DNA of 64,000 nucleotides, from contig OX336388.2 in assembly GCA_946902985.2 (NCBI GenBank), forward strand, positions 1,501,910,545 through 1,501,974,544, written 5' to 3'. Below the pieces are notes generated by a model. That model did not search any database. It was not told the DNA's origin and saw only the letters and a list, made by a program, of their open reading frames with translations. The position numbers and the translations under genes are program-made. The first letter of the stretch is position 1. Each line of letters opens with the position of its first letter. Of the stretch, positions 10,301 to 19,724 are shown piece after piece. Origin of the DNA: Meconema thalassinum (taxonomy: Eukaryota > Arthropoda > Insecta > Orthoptera > Tettigoniidae).

Positions 10301-11536
10301 CAGCACAGCTCTATGAGGCAAATAATGTGTAGGCCCATCCAAAACCTCGTTTTCAACACCTTCGATAATCCCTTTGTTTACCCATTCCTGTAACACCTCA
10401 TCATAATCCTGAAATTTCTGCATCCCTCGTAACTTTCTTGAAGTGTTCAATAATCGTTTCTGAGAAATTTCACGATTCGTTTCCAGAGAAGTACAACCAT
10501 CAATCCAGGGTAGTTTGACAATGTACCGCCCAGATTCCTCTTCTCTCTTCACAGTCCTATCGAAGAACATCTGAACTTGTTGTTCCCTTTCTTCCTTTTT
10601 TATCTGTTCGCCAGGATCTTTAATACCCAAAGTCTCAATTTCCCACAAATCCGCCACTCTTGTTGATTGAGTTAAAGTAAGTAGAGTGTAAGACGAGGCA
10701 GTAGTTGAGGTGATCTCAGAAGAGCCCATAAGTGTCCACCCTAAACAAGTTCTCACAGCTACTAGACTCTTGTTTACATGTAGAATGTCTGGCGTGATTA
10801 TCTGAGCCCACACGTCAGCTCCTAACAATACCTGTATGTCAGTACTGTTGCCACCATTATCTTGGCCAACATCACTAAGTTCAACTCCCTTGTCCCTCAG
10901 TAAATTAAACAAGTCAGCATCAACTAGGGGAGCACCTCCACAGATACTATCAGAGCCTAACACTGCAACCTCACATCTGTTGTCCTCGTTCATACCCAGC
11001 AAAGTTATTTGATAGGACTCGAAACAAACAGGTGCTGTTTTCCTACCTCCAAATAATTCTTGACTTAGTGTTACCTTTCCAGTTTGTTCCAACTCGAATT
11101 TCTTAGCACAAGACTTCTTTATGTAGCTTCTCTGCGATCCACTATCACACAGAACTCTTACTCTGTGCGTGGATCGACCAACAACTACTCTAGCAACTAA
11201 AGTCTGCAGATAGGTCACATGTCCTTTATTACTACCTGCCATCATGCTAAATGTTTTTGGAACCGAATTACCTTTTGGTTCATCTGAGGCTGTTTTCGCA
11301 CACATCAAAGCGTAATGTTTCCCCTTGCAAAATGGGCACTTCACAAACATCTTACACTTAACACTGACATGTCCCGGTCGTAGACACCTAAAACAAGCTC
11401 CCTTTTTCTTTAACGTTTCTTGGCGTTCTTCTTGAGAATAATCAATAGCTACAGTCTTGACAAAGATGTGAGGTTCTGGCACAGAATATACAAGCCGTAT
11501 CTTTGTTATTTCTGTTTCCCTTACTAACTGAAACAT
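7355..11536 (-). CDS. BEL/Pao pol polyprotein (protease, RT, RNase H, integrase)
   Basis: Long frame of 1393 codons counted from its first ATG; the true product probably continues from gag. The start still encodes gag-type zinc knuckles (CFRCLRPGHVSVKC and CPFCKGKHYALMC, residues about 48-80). Next come a retropepsin-like protease (CDSGSQ near 130; LLGADVW near 235), reverse transcriptase (motif A IADIDKAFLQI near 465; catalytic YVDN near 541, where many relatives have YVDD), RNase H (VFVDAIKRAF near 694; FWSDST), an integrase zinc-binding region (HRFHNH...CVIC near 985-1020), and the integrase core with D near 1060, D in YSDNGTNF near 1120 and E in FWERLIK near 1166. A C-terminal DUF5641-type region (RWRYLQ...VGDIVLV...LPGR) follows. 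No internal stop is present. The order matches the Pao/BEL group and excludes Gypsy and Copia. Confidence 0.95.
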   Translation of the reverse strand: MFQLVRETEITKIRLVYSVPEPHIFVKTVAIDYSQEERQETLKKKGACFRCLRPGHVSVKCKMFVKCPFCKGKHYALMCAKTASDEPKGNSVPKTFSMMAGSNKGHVTYLQTLVARVVVGRSTHRVRVLCDSGSQRSYIKKSCAKKFELEQTGKVTLSQELFGGRKTAPVCFESYQITLLGMNEDNRCEVAVLGSDSICGGAPLVDADLFNLLRDKGVELSDVGQDNGGNSTDIQVLLGADVWAQIITPDILHVNKSLVAVRTCLGWTLMGSSEITSTTASSYTLLTLTQSTRVADLWEIETLGIKDPGEQIKKEEREQQVQMFFDRTVKREEESGRYIVKLPWIDGCTSLETNREISQKRLLNTSRKLRGMQKFQDYDEVLQEWVNKGIIEGVENEVLDGPTHYLPHRAVLKDGGTTKIRPVFDASNKDRNGHSLIDCLEPGPNLIDLVPSVLTNFRTYPIGLIADIDKAFLQIIIDPEDRDMLRFLWRDNDKITTFRHCRVVFGVCSSPFLLVSVLNNLLEEPPTHLKEVATEMKPAFYVDNCLTGVASKEEIGPFILKAQELMLSAGFNLRGWVNSFDCGVGKTENVLGLRWYCDVDELGCNFSPTTGLVTRRVVLSSVQKIFDPIGFSAPVTLIPKLILQKTWQKSIGWDEVLPGDICEEFCRWTQQLQYLHDCRIPRRIFLNDNSTLHVFVDAIKRAFGCCIFLRTEEEGKIKLSLPMAKSRVAPLKELTLPRLELMGTLLGVRMFRLSLRCLHRNDIHTVFWSDSTVVLAWIANKGLWLVFVENRVKEIHEYSKASSWRHIPGSLNPADLLSRECSPTQLWRSRWWEGPSWLKRKEEEWVFNRPEPLLEEVNRERRKTVVAAKNTVVETILLQLSSRFSGYIKIVRTIAWILRLKQRNRRDHVSTEIDSEEFLNAEKKLYFLIQKETLYEEERKEQLKNLEVFTDDEGILRMKSRVVDSDDTPEYTYPVVLPSKHVMVERMIEQFHRFHNHAGTHTLLVLLRQRVWIIRGRRTVAADVRKCVICRRNSAKSFEVPFPPLPQDRIKASSVFQITGTDLAGPVFLRGGEKGWIVIFTCAVYRAVHLELITSLSTVAYIQALRRFVARRGRVNTMYSDNGTNFTGLRRTMEQLDWTEIERMCSLLKIKWKLNPPTAAWWGGFWERLIKILNDLLRRNLGKACLNYEEMCTLLCDCENLMNNRPSTYLSEEDELKPLRPSMFLQSLEGNDVTDLDQIQTSSLNDRWRYLQAVRESLRNRFKKEYLGFLRSRSKKQQGSIQVGDIVLVESDNKKRINWPLGRVVELLPGRDNVTRQVKIKTATGILLRPVQRLYSLEINCLNKGDSINTSQHRLSEPVLNEDIPCSNSGTEKESEFKTRCGRTVRQLKKLDL

Positions 11537-12551
11537 CCTCTATTGAAATTAAAGAAGCTGCTGAAGGTACGTCCCTATTCTTAGTCTTGGTCCTATCGTC
11601 TTGCTTAACTCGATCCGTCCTCTCGTTAACTTCAAAAGAACTATGTCTTAGCTTAAGCCGTTCTTCACCTTCTACCTCAGTCTTTAAGAAGGCTAACAAT
11701 TCACTCAAGCAACGGTCAGGTTCCTTGGTAGACGTTTCTTTTGATACACGATACCTGTCCCAAGTTCTAAACATAACCTCTGGCAAGGCACTCTCTACTA
11801 GTGGAAATAACATAGCAGCGTATTTCTCCTTTGTTACTCCCAAGGAATCAAGTGCTCTCAACTGTCCCTCCAGACTGTCATACAGTTGGGCTATGGATCT
11901 TAAACTATCCTTCTTTAACACCAAGGATAAAAGTTCCCTAACATAGTACTCGATGAGTAACTCATCCTTCCCATACCTAGACTTCAACAATTCTATAGCC
12001 TTTTTGTAGTTTTTCTTTGAAGGAGGAAAGTTTTCTACCAACTTCTGAGCACACGAACCAGGTTCCATACACTGAATCAAATAAACAAATTTGTCTTCAT
12101 CTTTAAGGCTGCTATCTTCATGTATTTTAGTAAATTGCGCCCAAAACCCAATCCAGCACTTCACGTTTCCATCAATTTTTTTCAGTTCTAGTTTTGGTAG
12201 TCTTAGTAGTCTCTGATTAGAAGTACGTGAACAGTTACTCGTATTAGCTTCAGAAACGGCTTGATCTCCAACTTGTAAGGCCTGCACTTTTTCCCTAACC
12301 TTAAAATATTTCAAGTCGTACTCACTGCAATTGTTGATCTCTGTTTCAAGCACGATGTCTTCAAGGTCTTTCTTTTGCAGCAGCTCATTGTATACTTCAT
12401 CATCCAGACGTTTTAACTTCTCGTAGCGTTCCGCAAGTGGAGCATATCTGCTACGAATCTCCACGAGGTCACCATCAGCAAGCGCCAACAGTTCTTCAAG
12501 CTTATTTACCTCACGTGTAAATACGCCGCGTAATACTCGACGTTCGGTCAT
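11442..12551 (-). CDS. BEL/Pao gag
   Basis: 369 codons starting 40 nt after the primer-binding site. The N-terminal third is charged and probably coiled coil. The middle (LPKLELKKIDGNVKCWIGFW through LKSRYGK) fits the DUF1759 capsid-like region of BEL/Pao gag. The frame ends just after the first zinc knuckle (CIFCARTSHLCQDC), while the remaining knuckles continue in the pol frame, one nucleotide apart. In most relatives gag and pol form one frame, so this is either a single-nucleotide lesion or a +1 frameshift site. A lesion is simpler, because the break falls inside a domain. Confidence 0.93.
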   Translation of the reverse strand: MTERRVLRGVFTREVNKLEELLALADGDLVEIRSRYAPLAERYEKLKRLDDEVYNELLQKKDLEDIVLETEINNCSEYDLKYFKVREKVQALQVGDQAVSEANTSNCSRTSNQRLLRLPKLELKKIDGNVKCWIGFWAQFTKIHEDSSLKDEDKFVYLIQCMEPGSCAQKLVENFPPSKKNYKKAIELLKSRYGKDELLIEYYVRELLSLVLKKDSLRSIAQLYDSLEGQLRALDSLGVTKEKYAAMLFPLVESALPEVMFRTWDRYRVSKETSTKEPDRCLSELLAFLKTEVEGEERLKLRHSSFEVNERTDRVKQDDRTKTKNRDVPSAASLISIEDVSVSKGNRNNKDTACIFCARTSHLCQDCSY

Positions 12552-12590
12552 CGTTGTTCTGTTTTATTTGAAGTTGAGATTGACAATAAT

Positions 12591-12606
12591 CCTGTCACGG
12601 TCGCCA
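12591..12606 (-). promoter_or_regulatory. tRNA primer-binding site
   Basis: Minus-strand TGGCGACCGTGACAGG starts four nucleotides after the 5' LTR. The TGG is expected for pairing with the CCA end of a tRNA. I did not identify the tRNA. Confidence 0.8.
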
Positions 12607-12610
12607 GTTA

Positions 12611-12824
12611 TATACCATACCAAATCATTTTAATATACAGTAATCAATATTTTATTAACACAACTCAACATCGCATCCAAAAGACATTCCAAAGACATTA
12701 CACTCAAAGATAACAAAACCAAAACTATGTAAATCAAAACACTGTCTATTTTCTAAATCAAAACACTGTCTATTTTCTACAGGAAGTAGATTGCTCGAAA
12801 GAGCTTTAGTTCACTTTCTCCACA
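12611..12824 (-). repeat. 5' LTR of the BEL/Pao element
   Basis: 214 bp, four mismatches to the copy at 7041-7254, followed on the plus strand by target duplication gcctt (12825-12829). Confidence 0.96.
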
Positions 12825-12829
12825 GCCTT

Positions 12830-13029
12830 TATATAAAAATCCAACATGGTGACCATCCGAATTCTCATATCTAGGAATCTATTACAGCAATCAAACTGAA
12901 CATTTGTATGTTATGATGATGATAATATTGTTGTTATAAGGGGTCTAACATCTAGGTTATCGGCCAAAACAAATTGTATGTTAACAGAGGCTATAAACAT
13001 AAGTAGGATATATGAAAATAGGCTATTTA
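12830..13029 (+). repeat. Family A remnant, right part
   Basis: Continues the family A sequence broken by BEL/Pao. It contains a short divergent insert (about 12915-12975) and reaches GATATATGAAAATAGGCT before a Tc1-like end begins. Confidence 0.7.
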
Positions 13030-13218
13030 CAGTACCGGTCAAAAGTTTAGGACCACATAAGGAAATCTGTTGATATGTCACCTAAAACCTAAACTTGTGG
13101 CACTAGACCTCTGCGATTTCTTTACTGAGCTCTTACATCTGATAGAATATATACGTCCTGATTTCGTTCAATTGGGCCAAATATTGTAGAAGTTATGACT
13201 TTTTTACTGTTGGAAGGT
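13030..13218 (+). mobile_element. Tc1/mariner-type terminal region (MITE-like)
   Basis: CAGTACCGGTCAAAAGTTTAGGACCAC is the kind of terminus seen in Tc1-like elements and follows a TA. The same sequence, reversed and split, occurs at 22815-22921 and 24438-24525. In both places it adjoins the 3' end of a family A copy. No transposase is visible. Confidence 0.6.
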
Positions 13219-13240
13219 CACACCAAAAAATTACCCTTTC

Positions 13241-13755
13241 AGAGGTATAATGTATTGTATATTTCAACTGGTAGCAGGTATTGCCACCAATTTTCGTTTT
13301 TAGACCTAGAAACAGTTGGGGTTCATTTTTGTATTAACATACAAATTCCGAAAACAAAAAGCAGGACTTTTTTTTGCGGGTTTATACTTTTTCAAGCCAG
13401 CGTTAAAATGGTCAATTTTCCCTTGTTTTTATCACGCTTGTCGTAAGGCTTCCTTACTACCTACCCGCTTCTAACTTGTCGTGTCTACTAGTTCCACTTT
13501 CACTCAGCAGATGGCATCCAAACACAGATTTCTCACTTGTGGGATTTCGCCGTGAGATTATTTTGTTTTCAGCAGTGCATCGACCATTTTAGCCTTGGCT
13601 TGAAAAAGTATAAACACGCTAAAATGATGGTCCTGCATTTTTTCAGAATTTGTATATTTATACCAAAATGATCCCCAACTAATGCTAAGTCTAAAAACGA
13701 AAATACCTGCAACCAGTTGGAATATAAAATACATTATACTGTACCCGATTTGCCA
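13241..13755. repeat. Long imperfect inverted repeat
   Basis: Arms of about 165-190 nt (13241-13440 and 13560-13755) are roughly 85% complementary by eye, with short gaps. Matching landmarks are GTATAATGTATT, CAACTGGT-GCAGGTATT, TTTCGTTTTTAGAC, AGTTGGGG and TTTATACTTTTTCAAGCCA. About 120 nt lie between the arms. A transcript would fold into one long hairpin. It could be a foldback transposon or the body of the adjoining Tc1-like repeat. Confidence 0.75.
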
Positions 13756-14996
13756 TGTGTCAAGAGATTGGATTGCGCCGCATTATTTAGTGACGAACAG
13801 ATGACGCGCATGATAGCTGTGACCACATGGCCACATGGATTCCATAATGTCAAGAGAACTTGAATATGTAAGAATGTAACGCTCACTATTCTACCAAGTT
13901 CATTAGAGGATTTGGAATACCTACTATGACGTAAGAACCCGAAGGGTCAGTAAGGAAGAAGCAGTGCACGTGATCTAAGAGACACAGAGGGCACTGGAAA
14001 CAGAGAGCGATTTTTGGAGGAGAGGAAATGACCGGCAGGTCGTTCACTTGAATCTTACACGCAGAGCAGTAAGCACAGTCTCGCGAGAGCGTAGGTGATG
14101 TTTCCAACGCATGTCTAGTGACGAAAGACGTGTGGAGTCACTAAGTGATATTTCCATGTGATCTATACTGTCAGAACGAGTTGACAAAACGAACATTTAC
14201 GGAGTACAATAATACTTCAGAATTATGAAAACTCGAACAGTCCGTGTACAGTGAAAGCCTGTATGGTTTCACGCAGTTACAGTCATTTAAAAAACTGTTA
14301 TATTGGGGCTGGAAGTTGAACGCGAGGGTAGAATTGAATGTGTAAGCGGCTAGCAGATGTGTTCTGTTTACAGACCGGCGAGGTCATTGCACGAGCCCAC
14401 TGTGGGCGAGCCAAGGCCAACTACTTGTGACGTGCGACCCATATGTGTCTGAAGGCCAAACTTAGAGGCGGCGGCATCGGACAGATTTCTCACGAAAGTT
14501 AAGCTTTTTGAAACGGCGATATTTCGTGAACCTTTGAGTTTATCAAAGTACGGTTTGCACGAGTGTATCCAGGAGTCTGCGAATTATCATATTAGACGGA
14601 CAGAATTTCTGGTTTTTTTTGGACATGAAGTTCATCGGACCCAACATCTATATTTATTTCACGAGGAACTTATACACCGTAACATGGCACACTAGAGTAC
14701 AGGCGTCATGGGAGATTACGGGTGCGTGTGACGTTCCTGGAGGTGAAATGGAGGGCCACAAGCATCATCGGGTCTACCAAGAGACTTGGAGATGGGTAAA
14801 GACTAAATGGCGAGACCGAGGGAAGACGCCGTTAGTCCGTCTGGAACTCCATATTTACACAGCAAGAAGTCCAAGGTACTAGTGACTACACCATGATTTT
14901 TCTAGAACTAGTGTGGTAGTGAAGTAGATTTTAGTGGTTTGGATTGCACATGTCAAATTGCGATAAACTTAAGGGGGGATTTATTTTTGTCACGAG
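13756..14996. other. No recognisable feature (1.2 kb)
   Basis: Single-copy-looking sequence of mixed composition. Open frames are short and unlike any family I know. A GC-richer stretch with longer open reading at about 14560-14880 could be the decayed edge of a retroelement, but I see no motif. Confidence 0.5.
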
Positions 14997-15122
14997 TTAA
15001 CCCTTTGAGCCCTGAACCTTTAAAAATTGGTAAATAATGTTATTTTAAAATTTCATAAGTTCAGTTTGAACACATTTTTTTTTCAAAACTCTTACTTATA
15101 CCTAAGTATAAGTTTCTTAGGA

Positions 15123-15138
15123 GGTACTTACAAGTACC
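15123..15138. repeat. 16-bp palindrome GGTACT-N4-AGTACC, copy 1
   Basis: GGTACTTACAAGTACC, followed by GTCAG. The same arrangement recurs at 18989-19004, 19260-19275 and 19337-19352, all within the piggyBac-type element. Confidence 0.9.
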
Positions 15139-15249
15139 GTCAGTCCTCTACAGGCAACAGGGAATTTACTGACTTCGAGTTTAGAATAGGACACAAATTC
15201 TTATTCTTTTGCAGATATTTACCAAAGTTAAGAAATATGTTGGTTCTAT

Positions 15250-15760
15250 GGGTGATAGCTGCCTCTGTGGTGTATTGGTCTGCGTGCTTAGCCCTCCCCC
15301 ACCGGAGGTCCAAGGTTCGATTCCTGGCTCTGCCACGAGTTTTGAAAAGTGGTATGAGGACTGGAACGGGGTCTACTCAGCCTCGGGTGGTCCAAGTGAG
15401 GGGGTTCGATTCCCACCTCAGCCATCCTCGAAGTGGTTATCCGTGGTTTCCCACTTCGTCTTCGGGCAAATGACGGGATGGTAACTGCCGTCAGGCAATA
15501 GCCGCCTCCTTCCCTCTTCCTTGTCTATCCCTGCCATTCTTCCTATCCCGTCCCATCCCTCATAAGGCCCTTGTTCGCGTTACAGGTGCGGCCACCTGGA
15601 CGAGGTGCTAGTCCCGCCTCCCCAGTTGTATCCCCCGACTCGATGTCAAGCTCCAGGACACTGCCCATAGAGGCGGTAAAGGTGGGATCCCTCGACAAGT
15701 CCGTGGGAAAAACCATCCTGGAGGGTAAACTGACTACGAAAAAAATAATTTCATACAATA
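15250..15760 (+). mobile_element. tRNA-derived SINE
   Basis: Head with tRNA-like box B (GGTTCGATTCC near 15316) and GGAACGGGGT, as in the SINE at 4080. A second GGTTCGATTCCC-like stretch follows near 15404. The body ends near an A-rich stretch (about 15738-15748). I could not fix target duplications, so the ends are approximate. Confidence 0.65.
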
Positions 15761-16150
15761 CATTCATTTTTGTCAGAAATAAATAGGCCTACCAAGAAAT
15801 ATACACGTTGCATAAATATGAAAAGTAGGAAATTAATATACTCTGAAACAAGACGGGCAGTTAGATTCAGAAGTGTTTGAGCCCAAGAAGTCATTGTTAC
15901 ACGTGTATCTCATCGTATTCAACAAAGCAGTTTTTACTCTCGTTGACAGGCGTCTTCGGTGGCGTAGTGATAGCATGTTGAGCATTTATGACCTCTTGTT
16001 GGATTTAGGGTCCTCCATGGCCACAGGTCCTTGGGCTACCGACCTTCTGTATTCTAACACTGAAATTGTACCCAAGAGTTCACAATAAATAATGCAAGAA
16101 TTTAAGAACAGAATATCTAACATTCCCCAGAGAGTCTCAGCTTTCGCCTT

Positions 16151-18840
16151 TTGGACTTGCGATCAACATTGTACAGAGCTCGCAATCGATCCGCAATGTC
16201 TACATCACGTAGGCTATTTCCTCTAGAAGAACATTATTTATATCTTCTAATGTTAAAACCTTGTGGGCATTCATATCATGCACATGTTCGAGGAGTGGTC
16301 AGCCCTGAGGAAGTCCCTTTTAAACGACGTTTCAATTTTAAAAAGGCAAACTGGGAGGGGTTTTCCATTGAGCTGGATGAGGAACTGTCCAATTTACAAC
16401 CAGAGCCAAGTCATTATGAAGACTTTGTTGACCTTGTGAAGAAGATCTCTCGTAGACATATTCCCCGAGGCTGCCGTACCCAGTTCATTTCTGGCCTCAA
16501 TGCTGATTTTAAGGATCTGTTAAAAGATTACCAGGAGAAATACGAGACAGACCCTTTTGCAGATGACACCATTCAGACGGGTGAAGAACTCATGAGGAGC
16601 ATCGCTGACGGTAGAAAGGAAAGATGGATGAACTTACTAGCAAACCTTGACATGGCCCAGAACAGTAGAAGAGCATGGAAGCTGGTCAAAAACTTGAGCA
16701 ACGACCCTAAGAGTCCACCAGTGGATCTCACCAAGGTTACACCAAATCAAATAGCTCATCAGCTGCTCCGTAACGGGAAAACCATCACCTCAGCCTGTGA
16801 AGCTGAAGCCTAGTGAAGATGAGAATAATTTTCTCGGTCGTCCTTTCACATCAGCAGAATTAGAACATGCCATCAAGCTGATGAAAGTCAACAAAGCTGC
16901 GGGCCCGGATGACATCAGGACAGAACAAATCAAGAACTTTGGACCAGGAACAATCCAGTGGCTGGTGAATATGATGAATAGATGTATCGAGACCCTGCAC
17001 TTACCAAAGCTGTGGAGGAAAGCTCATGTGGTCGCACTGCTAAAACCAGGCAAGGAACCAACGGATGCAAAGAATTTCCGTCCTGTCTCTCTTCTTTGCC
17101 ACCTATACAAGGCATTTGAAAGGTTGATCCTTGAAAGAATTGCAACATTCATTGATAACCGGCTAATTCAAGATCAAGCTGGATTTAGACCAGGGAAATC
17201 ATGTTCCAGCCAAATTCTGAACCTGACACAGCATATCGAGGATGGCTATGAGAATAAACTTATCACTGGTGTCGCCTTTATAGATCTCAGTGCTGCATAT
17301 GATACAGTGAACCATAAGAAGCTCATAGCCAAGCTGTACAACATCACTAAGGACATGAATCTAACAAATGTCATACGTGGGATGCTCCAGAACAGATGGT
17401 TCTATGTTACACTTCAAGGGAATAAAAGTCGATGGAGGAACCAGAAAAACGGATTACCTCAAGGCAGTGTGTTATCCCCATTACTATTCAACATTTATAC
17501 AAATGACCAGCCAGAATATTTAGAGGCCAGGCGATTTATTTATGCGGATGACACCGCTATTGCTGTACAGGGTAGGAGCTTTGAGGAGGTGGAGGGAAAA
17601 CTGTCCAAGCTGTCATAGCCAAGCTGTACAACATCACTAAGGACATGAATCTAACAAATGTCATACGTGGGATGCTCCAGAACAGAAGGTTCTATGTTAC
17701 ACTTCAAGGGAATAAAAGTCGATGGAGGAACCAGAAAAACGGATTACCTCAAGGCAGTGTGTTATCCCCATTACTATTCAACATTTATACAAATGACCAG
17801 CCAGAATATTTAGAGGCCAGGCGATTTATTTATGCGGATGACACCGCTATTGCTGTACAGGGTAGGAGCTTTGAGGAGGTGGAGGGAAAACTGTCCAATG
17901 CTCTTGAGAGATTAGACAATTATTACACCCAGAATCACCTGAAACCTAACCCTGGAAAGACACAAGTATGCGCATTTCATCTTCGCAACAAAGAGGCCCG
18001 GAGAAAGTTGAATGCTGTCTGGAAAGGAGTGACACTCGAAAGCTGTGAAACGCCTCGATATTTGGGAATCAAGCTTGATCGTACCCTCAGCTTCAGGAAA
18101 CATTGTAGAGAATTGAAGTGCAAGATCAGCTCAAGAAATAGCATAATGTGGAAGTTGATAGGTTCAACATGGGGAGCGAACCCTCAGGTTCTACGTTCAA
18201 CAGCATTGGGACTTCGCTTCGCAGCAGGAGAGTATGGATCATCAGTGTGGGGAGCATCTGCCCATACCAAGCAAGTGGACATAGCTCTTAACGAGTCCAC
18301 ACGTATTGTCACTGGATGTCTGAGACCTACTCCAGTGCAGAAGATCTACCCTCTCGCTGGCATTGCACCTCCAGTTATTCGACGCAGGGTGGCAGCAGAG
18401 AAAGAGAGACAAAAGTTTGAAACAGATCCCAGACATTCTATGTTCAACCACAAGGTGACCACTCCTCGCCTAAGATCCAGGAAGAGTTTTATTAAGAGAA
18501 CAGTACCCCTCCATACCAAGCCAGACGTCCGGCGTGTGTCACTCTGGAAACAAATAGTACCAGAGGGGTTTACCCCTAAAGAAGAACTGAGCAGTGGTAG
18601 TCATTTGCCTTATACCACCTGGAGGTCCTTAACCGGGTGAGAACAGGAGTGCCTAAGTGTCGTAGCAACCTTGTGAAGTGGGGTTATGCAGAAGATCCAC
18701 GATATGCCTGTGGAGAAATCTAGACTCCACAACACCTGCTCACGTGCAAAGATCTTAATGAAACCTGCAGCCAGGAAGACCTTATGTTGGCCACAGACCG
18801 AGGGATAAGAGCTGCAGAGTTCTGGAAAGGAAGAATTTAG
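16151..18840 (+). pseudogene. LINE ORF2 remnant: reverse transcriptase and C-terminal zinc finger
   Basis: Readable in three overlapping pieces. 16151-16813 covers the post-endonuclease linker (FNFKKANWEGFSIELDEEL). 16797-17618 covers RT motifs (NKAAGPDDI; FRPVSLLCHLYKAFERLI; QAGFRPGKSC; FIDLSAAYDTVNH; GLPQGSVLSPLLFNIYTND; FIYADDTAI). 17645-18640 repeats the last motifs and goes on through the thumb. A final broken part to 18840 has Cys and HLLTC residues of the usual C-terminal CCHC-type finger, with a stop in it. The motifs fit the Jockey/CR1/I super-group; I cannot name the clade. A frameshift near 16800, the out-of-frame duplication and the late stops make it inactive. Confidence 0.9.
17323..17898 (+). 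repeat. 286-bp tandem duplication inside the LINE RT domain
   Basis: 17323-17608 and 17613-17898 are identical by eye except one base (CAGATGG versus CAGAAGG, Trp to Arg) and are separated by GCTG. The 290-nt offset is not a multiple of three, so the frame is broken. The YADD catalytic motif is present twice. Confidence 0.95.
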
Positions 18841-18988
18841 TGTGTCTCCCGGACACGGAAAGTAAGTATCATGCAAACTATGTTAGAAGTACTACATATA
18901 CACACTTTGGAATACCTCCGTGATGAACTTCCCGCCTAAACATTACCTCAACAATTGTTTCCTTGCCAACTTCCCATAGAGCCCTAAC

Positions 18989-19004
18989 GGTACTTAGGAG
19001 TACC
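18989..19004. repeat. 16-bp palindrome GGTACT-N4-AGTACC, copy 2
   Basis: GGTACTTAGGAGTACC, in the right half of the piggyBac-type element. Confidence 0.9.
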
Positions 19005-19259
19005 AAGTAGTTTTATGGTTCTGAAAATAAACATCAGTGTTTGAGGCAAGATTTGAGATGATGCACTTGCTTTCATGACAATAATACACCTTAGGGATCG
19101 AATAAATGTTTGCTTCATTGCAGAATAACACACAGAAATATGTCTTAGTTTGTGACCTGAAACCTGACCAAAGAATGTGTACATGAAATATTTCAGTGCT
19201 GAGTTCTGGAGACTGTTCTGGGAAACAGTGTATGTAGCATATTTGGGATGCTTTGGTAA

Positions 19260-19275
19260 GGTACTGAGAAGTACC
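19260..19275. repeat. 16-bp palindrome GGTACT-N4-AGTACC, copy 3
   Basis: GGTACTGAGAAGTACC, followed by GCCGGGCC. Confidence 0.9.
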
Positions 19276-19336
19276 GCCGGGCCAAAAGTGGTTCATATTA
19301 GCAACCACTACTTTTAAATAAGACTTCAAAAGTTAT

Positions 19337-19352
19337 GGTACTTTAAAGTACC
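19337..19352. repeat. 16-bp palindrome GGTACT-N4-AGTACC, copy 4
   Basis: GGTACTTTAAAGTACC, directly next to the right terminal repeat; GTCAG follows it as in copy 1. Confidence 0.9.
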
Positions 19353-19724
19353 GTCAGTGCTCAAAGGGTTAAGCGGTGACATTACACCAATTTTCTTTAT
19401 ATTGTTTAGAAGCGACTGATTCTCATAGATATGGTTAATATATATATTGCTAAATAAAAAGTGAATAATTTTGAACATGTAACGTTAAAGGAAAGAGTTA
19501 GATAAACACTTTAATAAGTTTAATGCCATTTACACTGTAACATTTATAAATTTGTCTGGAGGTAATGGATAATAATAATTTAAATTGAAAGGAATGTAAT
19601 AAAATCTAAATTAATCACACAATTTTAACATCTAAATAATACAGCTAAACTGTTCTTTAGACACACTGAGAGCTGAATGAGATCTATAAACACAACGAGA
19701 TGTTACAAGCTTCAATGATTTAAG

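Larger units (their letters stand above)
7041..12824 (-). mobile_element. BEL/Pao LTR retrotransposon, nearly intact
   Basis: Two 214-bp LTRs flank a minus-strand gag-pol region. Target duplication is gcctt, 5 bp as expected for BEL/Pao. On the minus strand each LTR starts TGTGGAG and ends GGTATGGTATA. By eye the LTRs differ at 4 of 214 positions (about 98% identical), so the insertion is fairly young. A primer-binding site follows the 5' LTR and a purine tract precedes the 3' LTR. The one evident coding lesion is a frame change between gag and pol. No envelope-like frame is present. Confidence 0.96.
16100..18880 (+). mobile_element. 5'-truncated non-LTR retrotransposon (LINE) with internal duplication
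   Basis: Contains only the linker, reverse transcriptase and C-terminal part of ORF2. The endonuclease is missing. It is inserted in the piggyBac-type element. The 3' end lies near 18860, after the last coding remnant. Ends are approximate because no target duplication was found. Confidence 0.85.
15001..19368. mobile_element. piggyBac-type non-autonomous element with internal insertions
   Basis: Flanked by TTAA on both sides (14997-15000 and 19369-19372). Ends are inverted: CCCTTTGAGCcCTGA at the left and the complement of CCCTTTGAGCACTGACGG at the right. TTAA duplications and CCC-starting termini are hallmarks of piggyBac. About 1.1 kb is original element; the rest is a SINE (about 15250-15760) and a truncated LINE (about 16100-18880). 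No piggyBac transposase is visible. Confidence 0.8.

Noticed and set aside
16930..17148. Minus-strand frame opposite the LINE reverse transcriptase
   Set aside because: Antisense of clear RT motifs; no independent support.
18994..19329. 111-codon minus-strand frame in the right part of the piggyBac-type element, considered as a transposase remnant
   Set aside because: No DDD motif or C-terminal cysteine pattern of piggyBac transposase is visible, and it overlaps the palindromes.
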